Shown in pieces: positions 42,901 through 51,900 of a stretch of DNA of 64,000 nucleotides; the stretch's first letter is position 1; each line of letters opens with the position of its first letter. The notes under the pieces were generated by a model. It did not search any database, was not told the DNA's origin, and saw only the letters and a program-made list of their open reading frames with translations. Where the stretch lies: contig CAIIXF020000006.1 in assembly GCA_903813345.2 (NCBI GenBank), forward strand, positions 27,723,936 through 27,787,935. Direction: 5' to 3'. The translations under genes and the position numbers were made by a program. This DNA comes from Owenia fusiformis. Lineage: Eukaryota > Annelida > Polychaeta > Sabellida > Oweniidae.

Positions 42901-45900
42901 ATCCATCGAACAATAAAATAACTTGTTTAAAGAAACCAAACAAATATCTGACATTGATAAATTACTGCGAGGTAATAGTACTTAACTAAGTCCATATTTG
43001 GAGAAGGGATAAAATAAATGGACAAACTGAAATCATTTATAATGTTAGTTTTCAAAAAACAGAACTTAATATATAATAGCATACAATAGATTATTAACAA
43101 TATGTGGTACTTATATCTAACAAATTGTTCTCAAGGTTTTTAAGTACATCTTGAGAAGTACCTAATCAAATAAATTACTTAGATTTGTTCTCAGAAACGA
43201 ACTCGATAAATCTACCCATATACCCAGGTCTACTTCCTTATGACATCACTGTTGCTATGGTAACAGTGAACTAATCGATAATAGGCAATTCACCAGATGC
43301 TTTATGAAAAACCAATATATTCTCTGATATTTGAAACTATTCTTTTGGATGATTTTTATTTGCACAGTTGAAGAATGTTAAAACTTTGGTTTCAAGTTAA
43401 AGGCCATGAATATTTTGTCGAACGGATGTTAGAGAAATCGCCATTGATTCTGGTTTTGTTAGAACATGGATGTTTTTATCTATTTAAGTTACATCAATTA
43501 GCCTCATTTCATTTTATATTTATTGAGTGTGTCATCTTATAATTTGTCAATCTGAGTCATTGAAGTAAGACATGAAATCTAATTTAGGTCCTTACAAGTT
43601 CAAGTGAAAATGCCAGTATAGTGGCTTTGTTGTTAAAAGGGACCTGATTGATTAGACGTTAATTTATAAAATGGCAGAACTATATTCCAAAAAAATAAAA
43701 GAATAGTGTAAAATTCTATAAAGCCAAGAAAATGATATACATGTACTGGGTGTACGTAAAGTATTTTTACACTATGAACACCCGGAGTTATATTTATTTT
43801 ATAGGGATTTGGAGTTAACAAAGTGGACATTTACTGTATCTCTTAAAACCATGTTTCTAAATCATCACCTTTATTAGTTCTTCTGATAGAGAAACAAACA
43901 TAATTTCAGAGACAAAATAAAGAGACACAAGAATTATCTCAGTATTTTCTCATCTCTTACAAAAGGACATAGACTTACTTTGGGGAAATTAAAATTATCT
44001 TGTTTTAACAGATGTCCCATTTGCTAAAATGCTTGCTTTCTGTTATCGCCATAGCTTTGAAACGGATTGTCACAGAGGGTATAATTATACAATGTACATG
44101 TACATGTATATAAATTGATAGGTTGATAATTACGTAGTTTATCAAATCAGTCAGGTAGTAATAAGACAACATCCTTAAAGTTCTTTTCTCCCCATCTGTT
44201 TGCAGTTAAGGTAGCTTTTGGACATAAGAAGGCATGTAGTACCATTTTATAATGTAAAGCAAGGTTTAAACTAAATATAGTCCTTAACCTACCACAGCTG
44301 ATGATGGTATTAAAAAATGTGAATAAATGTGCAATAGAAAAATTGATCTGCTCACATGACGGTTTGACAAAAATAGTACTAGAAAAACAGCAACTCCACG
44401 GAGTAGCAAATCCCACCGAACAAAACATATTATGCTTATTATAGCTAGTGTAAATGTTGAAATGTTTGTGCACTTTGTGATAGAAGCATGAAATTTGGCA
44501 CAAAGTTAGATTATACCATTGTGAACTAGGCATCATCATATAAAATTTGAACCAAATCTGTTCACTGGTATATGAGTTATCAAAGATTTCGTTTTTTACG
44601 AAAATTGGCCGCCATCTTGAAATTCAGCTGCCATCTTGAAAATTTAGTTTATACCATTGTGAAATAGGCATCATCATATAAAATTTGAACCAAATCCGTC
44701 AACTTGTATTTGAGTTATCAATGATTACATTTTTTACGAAAAATGGTGCCCATTTTGAATTGAGCAGCCATATTGAAAATTCCTTCTTGAGCAGAGGTCC
44801 TACACTCATAAGGCATAAGCCTATAAAATTTGAACCAAATCCGTCAACCGGTATTGGAGTTATCGCCCGGACACATGGACAAACGAACAGACAGACAGAC
44901 AGACGGACGGACGAACGGATGGCTTCTCTATATCCCCTTCGAACTTCGTTCGGTGGGATAATAATGGTTATTGCAAATTCTCAAATGGACCCCTTGATAG
45001 ATTATTCACTGGAATGATTTAGTGTTGGAGAAATCACTTGACAATAGCGATTTTTATCAGATATTCTAGCATTCTCTTAAGACGTTCATTTAAGCATATT
45101 GAACGGGAGTTCTTGAATTATAAGATTCATGTCAATGTCATATTTGCCAATCTCTTGGTATATGAGTTCAGAAATATGAAGAATTAATAATTCATGTGCT
45201 AATCAATATATATTTAGCTCAATAGCACGTACCAGTTACTTAGCAAAACTGCTTATTACTAAGATATGTGGAGGCGGAGGCATTTGTAGAGTCGAAGTAA
45301 CATTCTAATAGACTTTCAACACAGTACTTTTTTCTGTTATTTACAGTGAAACCTATACTACTTAATTTTTTGAGTTCGTATGTATTCACTACAGAGATTG
45401 TAATTATACAGAAGTCAGTAGAGATGTGTGGAAGATCTTTAGTTTTCTTCAAATGTGAGCCCAAAATATTCTAAAATTGAAACAATTATCATCAAGATAA
45501 TGAAGATGATAATGACTACTTCCTAGATCTGATTCTGCCTTTAAGCATTGATTACCAAGAACTTCATAAACAAGTTTAAATGTTTTGACCCAGATGATTT
45601 TTATTGTATATTCACTCTATAACTTGTTATATTCTATAGCAATTAATCAGGTTTTTTTGTATTTTCTAGTACAGGTATAACATTGATTTTAAATTTATTG
45701 CAATAATATACAGATCTGCATTATTTACTTTATAATTAGACAGAAGATCCAACCATGAAATTGAGGTTAAATTAAATGGTTGTATTTAATGAAACCATTA
45801 ATTAACCTATAAAATCAAGTACATAGATAGGTCAGCCTCATAATTATGGGATTCAAAAAGTAAGCCTCCCCCCAAGAAAACAAATTATTTAGTAATTGGA

Positions 45901-48900
45901 ATTAGCCAATATTTTTTGAACTGATATTTAGCATGCATAGATGCTTCCTAAGGGGGTGCTTTAGCAATCCCACATTTATGAGAGGCACATAACTGTCCTC
46001 AACTCATCATTTTTAAAACTGGAATCCCAGAAAAAATATTTCAAACTGGTGGAGAAAATCATGAAATTCCATTTAATTTGACAAATACCCTGCGTGCAGA
46101 GTCTAGTTAAACTACACTCTGCCTAGTAGAGACCATATTACAGTTTAGTAGCCCCACCCCCACGACGGGTACCAGTGACAGTTTGGGTAATAAATCACTT
46201 CTGACCTATGCGCTGGCCTTTCTTCCACCAATCAGCGAGCTTGAAGAAACATACCCCAAATGCGTTCTAATTAAATATGCGCATGTCATTGGTCGATTCC
46301 GGGCTCAACATTGACGTCAGAAGGAATGACCATATATAGAACGTCGGTCAAATTTGGCCGACGAACACTGATTGGCACGGTGAGTTTACAGGTTTATTTT
46401 AGTTTGAAAGAGTGAAGACGAAGCTCTCTTTTAAGAAGTGAAGTCAAACGAATGCAAAGGGTATTTGACAAATGAACATATAATAAATCCAAATGCTTAT
46501 TAGGCAAATATTTTTAGACATATCAAACAGAGAATTTGACCAGAATCAAACATGTTACATTGATTTATGGATGCTACGGTGGCCAAATACAAACAGCATT
46601 ATAATTGATATTATTAATTTATTTTATTGATGGCTTTATAATTTGTAAATACTGTGCTATTTAATCATGAACATCATGCATAGCATGTTTGACCAGAAGG
46701 CAGTAACTGACACGCATGCGTGTAATATTTTTCTAAATTGAATTTTATTTGTTTGTAATATTGTAACTGTATATTCAACGATACAGTATATATGTATACT
46801 CAATAATATATATTTTGGACATATTTTGGAATATCTGATTCTTTAAATATTTGATACATATTTCACAAATTGTGAACTTTGTGTGCAATTGCTAGGTTAG
46901 GAGATACTGATTTTTGATTGTCCAGGAACGCAGTGAGTCGAAAAGTCAATGCAAAGGTGATAGGTCAAGAGACTGGGGAGGTAAGGGTTGGGCCACGACC
47001 AGAAAATTTTTCGATTTGGCAGCTTTGTCTCGAGTAATATCACACACTGCATCTCTATACAATCCCTGAGTATAATTGACCCTACCCCGCTGCAATTATA
47101 CAGCTCCTATTTCAGTTGCATAAAATTGATCGGGCAATTATAGCCTCAAAACAAAAGTCATACTGACTCCTTTTACAGATCATAAATCATTTACGTAAGC
47201 AGTAAGTGTACAAAGTAGCTCTAAATCTAATTGAATTTTAAGTATAATCCCATAGCGTCGACACCCAAATAACAAATATCATTAAAAATAAAACAGTTGA
47301 ATGGGATGTCCAAATATGTAAATGCATAGATGAGCATTTAACCGAGAAACATAGTTGTGCTCTATCCAAGACTATATAATACAAATGGCATCAATCCATC
47401 TACCCACAATTGAGATTACAATTTACAAAAAATTATAATACAGGAACAACAATGCAGTGATCTTTCCAGTCCAGCACTAAACATCCTCCGATCACAAGGC
47501 TTCAAAATCCAGAATATCTTATTTGTTTTTACACCCTGCTATAAGCAGTTAAGCATTTCCAAGATTAAGAACTCGCAATTTGATTCGCAACAGCAATCAT
47601 GTAAAGTCATTGGTACATAATTAGATCACGTGACTCAGTTTAATCGGGCGCTTCCAAATTGGTTATAGCAGGGGGAAGAAGGAGGTACGGATTCTGGACA
47701 TCTGCTTAGGAGGATGACAAGTGAATGTTGTATAAATTGTGATATCAAGAATCACCTAGTTCAAATCAATTTGGATTTTAAAATCCCATATTATTTACAT
47801 TATTTTGAACCAATTTTGAACATTTCTTAGTGGTAATATATATATCTTTTATTGACTCTTTAGATGTCATATCATGACATATTAGTCACTAAGGTAGAGC
47901 AGTTCTTCGAATTGTCGAGTTGAAGAACTGGTATCTTTATCCTAGCTAGAACCATAGACAATTCTAGTCAGCGCCAGCCTTTTATCGAGTTAGCAGCACT
48001 CTAGTAATCGCCGGTATAGGTCAGCAGTCATAGGTCAAAGACAAATCACAAGAAGTGCTGTGACCTGGGTTTGAACCCAAGACCTCTACTTTTCAGACCA
48101 ATGCCTTAACCACTAGGCCAACTCGGCGACCACAAACAAGGTAAAATAAGAATGTTAACCAATTAAACAAAACTCTTGAAAATATCTGACCATGTTAAAT
48201 TATTGATAATTCACAATTATAAATTACTATCTACATTGAATAATTAATTAAACTGAAATTCAATTGATAAAATTCAGGTAAATGGAGAGACATCATGGAC
48301 AGACTGCATGCTAAAACAAATCTTATCTTTTCTAAATGTCAGACATTATTTAATCTCTCTATTTGTATGTGAATATTAGCACTGCAACCAGCTGTCAGAA
48401 CATCTAATATTATATATTGGTAATAAAAAGATACAATAGTTTTGTACATAGGTTGTTCAAAATGTAATTATATAACGCAAGTTACCCTCATACCCTCATG
48501 TATGCTAAATGTGTACTCATTAACTATGTCAAAACGTCAGAGGAAATGACTTTATAGAAAGTCGTCCGTATATCAACGACAAACTCTGAATGGCTCGGTG
48601 AGTTCAGAGATCTATTGTAAACTGAAAAAGTGAAGATGAAGCTCTCATCTAGAAGCAAAGTTAAACGAATGCAAATTGAAAAGGGTACCCTCCTATCATA
48701 AAACTTTACAAAAAAATTAACCCAGGCCCGTAGCCAGGGGGTGGTTCGGGGGTTCGGACGAATCCTCCCTGGCCAAAATTTCTTTTAAAATCATGCAGTT
48801 ATCACCATTCTGACTATTTTTTGAGTGATTTTTGGCCAAATTTGCCAAAGTGAACCCCCCTAGATTATTTGGAAAAGTGACCCCCCCCCTTGGAAAATGC

Positions 48901-51900
48901 TGGCTATAGGCCTGTAACCTATACCTATACTAATAATTCACCTATACTATTATTTAGTGTTTTTAGCAATATGACAAATGCTAATTTCAGGAATAATACT
49001 CCTCAAGTAGTCAAAGCTGTTAATCAATAGGATTTGGATCTTAACGAGGAATAATCTTAACCCAAAACAAACACTTCTCCACAAAATGTAAATGCATTAT
49101 GAATTCAAAACGAACAATCGTTTATTTCCTTCGTTCTCGAACAGGAACTGGAATATTTATTCTGCAGTGTCACAAAAGCCGTGAAATCAAAGTTATTCAA
49201 TCCTAATTAAACTAACATTGCGAAGGTTTAAATTATTTGTTTAGTTTGAAATAACAAGACAAGTTACGATATTTGAAGATCAAAAATGTGTGTTTAAGAC
49301 TAAGTCTTTACTAGGGAATCATTACTTTTTTTCTGTAACATGTTTATTTGCTATAATTTTTAGGGAATCAACTTATGATTTTCAAAATTGTTAGTGTTGA
49401 GTTTTATGAATTATTGGATCAGAATAATAAAAAAAAAATTACTCAAAACTGTCCGTATCTTCTCTTAAATAGTAAAGTTTGCCTTTGACTAAATAGAAAG
49501 AATGAGCAGACTTTGTTAAGATCAGATCTTTTCATGTCAAAATATTAATCTCTAAACAAAAACTTAAATCAATAACAGTAAAGGGAACATACTGTGTAGC
49601 TAATTAAGCTTACTTGATGGCATTATTTAGAACAAAATCACAGGTTTTTAAATGGACTATATCAGGGCCGTCAGATGGGGGGGTGCGATGGGTGCGACCG
49701 CACCCCCCTTTGTCACCCCCCCCAAAATAAATTTGAAAAAAAAATTGAAAAAAATTCTTTTTTTGAAATTTTTTTTTTTGTAATTTTTTTTCATTGACTC
49801 ATACACTTTGAAAGTACCCACAAAGCACCAAATAGCATCTTAAAATTGTAAAATTTTCTAGGGGTATTGGCCACCCCTCACACCCCCACAAAACAATGGA
49901 AAAGTTCTAAATTTATTTTAGTGTTTTATCTCAGACACTTTTAAAGTGCCCAGACATCATCAAATAGCTCCTTGATATAGTTAGTGTTTTTGGGGGACTT
50001 GCTCCCCCTCTTGCATCGTGCACTTTCATAGACCCCCCCCCCCCCTCTGGCGCCCCCCCCCCCTTGACCCCCCCCCCAAAAAAAAAAATTGTGATTTTCT
50101 CAAATTCTTTAATTGACTCATACACTTTGAAAAGTGCCCAGAAAGCACCAAATAGCGTTGTAAAATTGTAAAATTTTCTAGGGGGAGTGGGCCACCCCTC
50201 ACACCCCAAACAAAACAATGGAAAAGTTCTGAATTTGTTTTATGTACTGTCTCAGACACTTTTAAATTGCCCAGACATCATCATCATCCTTGATAAAGTT
50301 AATGATTCTGGAAGACTAACACTTACTCGCCCTCTGGCATCCCCACTCCACCTCCCCCTCTGGCAGCCCCCCCCCCAAAAAAAAAATTTCAATTTTTTTT
50401 TACTGACTTTATTGACTAAAGTGCCCAGAAAGCACCAAATAGCATCTTAAAATTGTAAAATTTTCTTGGGAAATAGGCACTTTTAGGCACAGACACTTTT
50501 AAAGTGCCCAAACTTCATCGAATAGCACCTTGATATTGTAAATTTTGATATGGGGGACAAACACTTGCTCCCCCTCTGGCACCCCAGCCCCACCTCCCCC
50601 TCTGGCACCCCCCCCCCCTTTGACACCCCCAAAACTTGAAAAAAATTGTGATTATTTTTCAATGTTTTTATTGACTAATACACTTTAAAATTGTGCCCAG
50701 AAGCACCAAATATCATCTTTAAATTGTAAAATTTTTTAGGAGAGTTAGCCACCCCTCACCCACAAAACAAAAGAAAATATTCTGAATTTCATGTATTGTC
50801 TCAGACATTTTTTAAGTGCCCAGACATCATCAAATAGCACCTTGATATAGTCAATGTTTATGGGGGACAACCCCTTGCTCCCTTACTGGCACCACATCCC
50901 ACTTCACCCTCTCATCCACTTTGACACCCCCAAAAGAATTTGAAAAAATACACATTTTTCTTATTGACTCATAACGCACAGGCGTACCAGATGGTTGCAA
51001 ATTCGCTCCAAATACAACCAAATTTCAAAAATTTCCTGGGGGAGACCCCCCTTAATGCTCGGTTTTTTATTCACTCAACTCTTATTCCCATGGTGGTGGC
51101 GTACTACTTGGAAACATACACTTTGAAAGTGCCCAGAAAGCACCAAATAGCATCTCAAAACTGTAAAATTTTCTAGGGGGAGTGGACCACTCCTCACACC
51201 CCCCACAAAACAATTGGAACTTTTGGAAGTTGCATTTGTTAATTCCAAACCAATAGAGGGAGTAACTGAGCCCCCCCCCCTCTGACTTACGCGATTTGAT
51301 TTTCGCGGCCAAAAAATTGACAATTTTATATTCTCTTTAGTAAGCTAAAAACCGCACCCCCTTGGAGAAAAGTGTCTTACGGGCCTGTATATAGGGGTCA
51401 TACCTTTGGCGGAGGGATGATATGGAACCTCACACCTCAGGAAAAACACAAATACACTGAACTTTATTTTTCTATTTCCAGAAAATAATCTCTCAAAGAC
51501 AATGAATAACAACCAATATATGCATAGATGAGGATATTCTGAAAAAGACACACAAAGGTTTAAGTCTAACTATCTTTGAAATAATTCTGTCCATAAATAG
51601 TAAGTGAGCCAAAGCACAATTATAGAGGGCCTCTGTCTAACCACGATGTATAGGATTGCTTCATTCAGGGGCTATTTTGACCATGCTATTTTTTTACCAT
51701 GGACGAGAATTCAAATTTCTGGGTTCAGCCATCTTAGATAAGATTTTGCCCAGTGAGGATGATGATGAAGTAACCCAATATGTTGAAGTTCGACGGAGGA
51801 CCCCTAAAGTAAATCTTACCCAATGCTGAAATACATGTACAAAGATGGCCTCAGAAAACACTCCAAGACCAGAAATGAAAAATCGAAGATACACAGAGTG

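Noticed and set aside
44147-44539. 130-codon minus-strand ORF
   Set aside because: It overlaps a family J repeat end, has no recognisable motif, and neither good splice sites nor a coding-like composition.
48050-48130. tRNA gene on the minus strand
   Set aside because: A and B boxes are good but the acceptor ends do not pair and the sequence continues into a SINE body.
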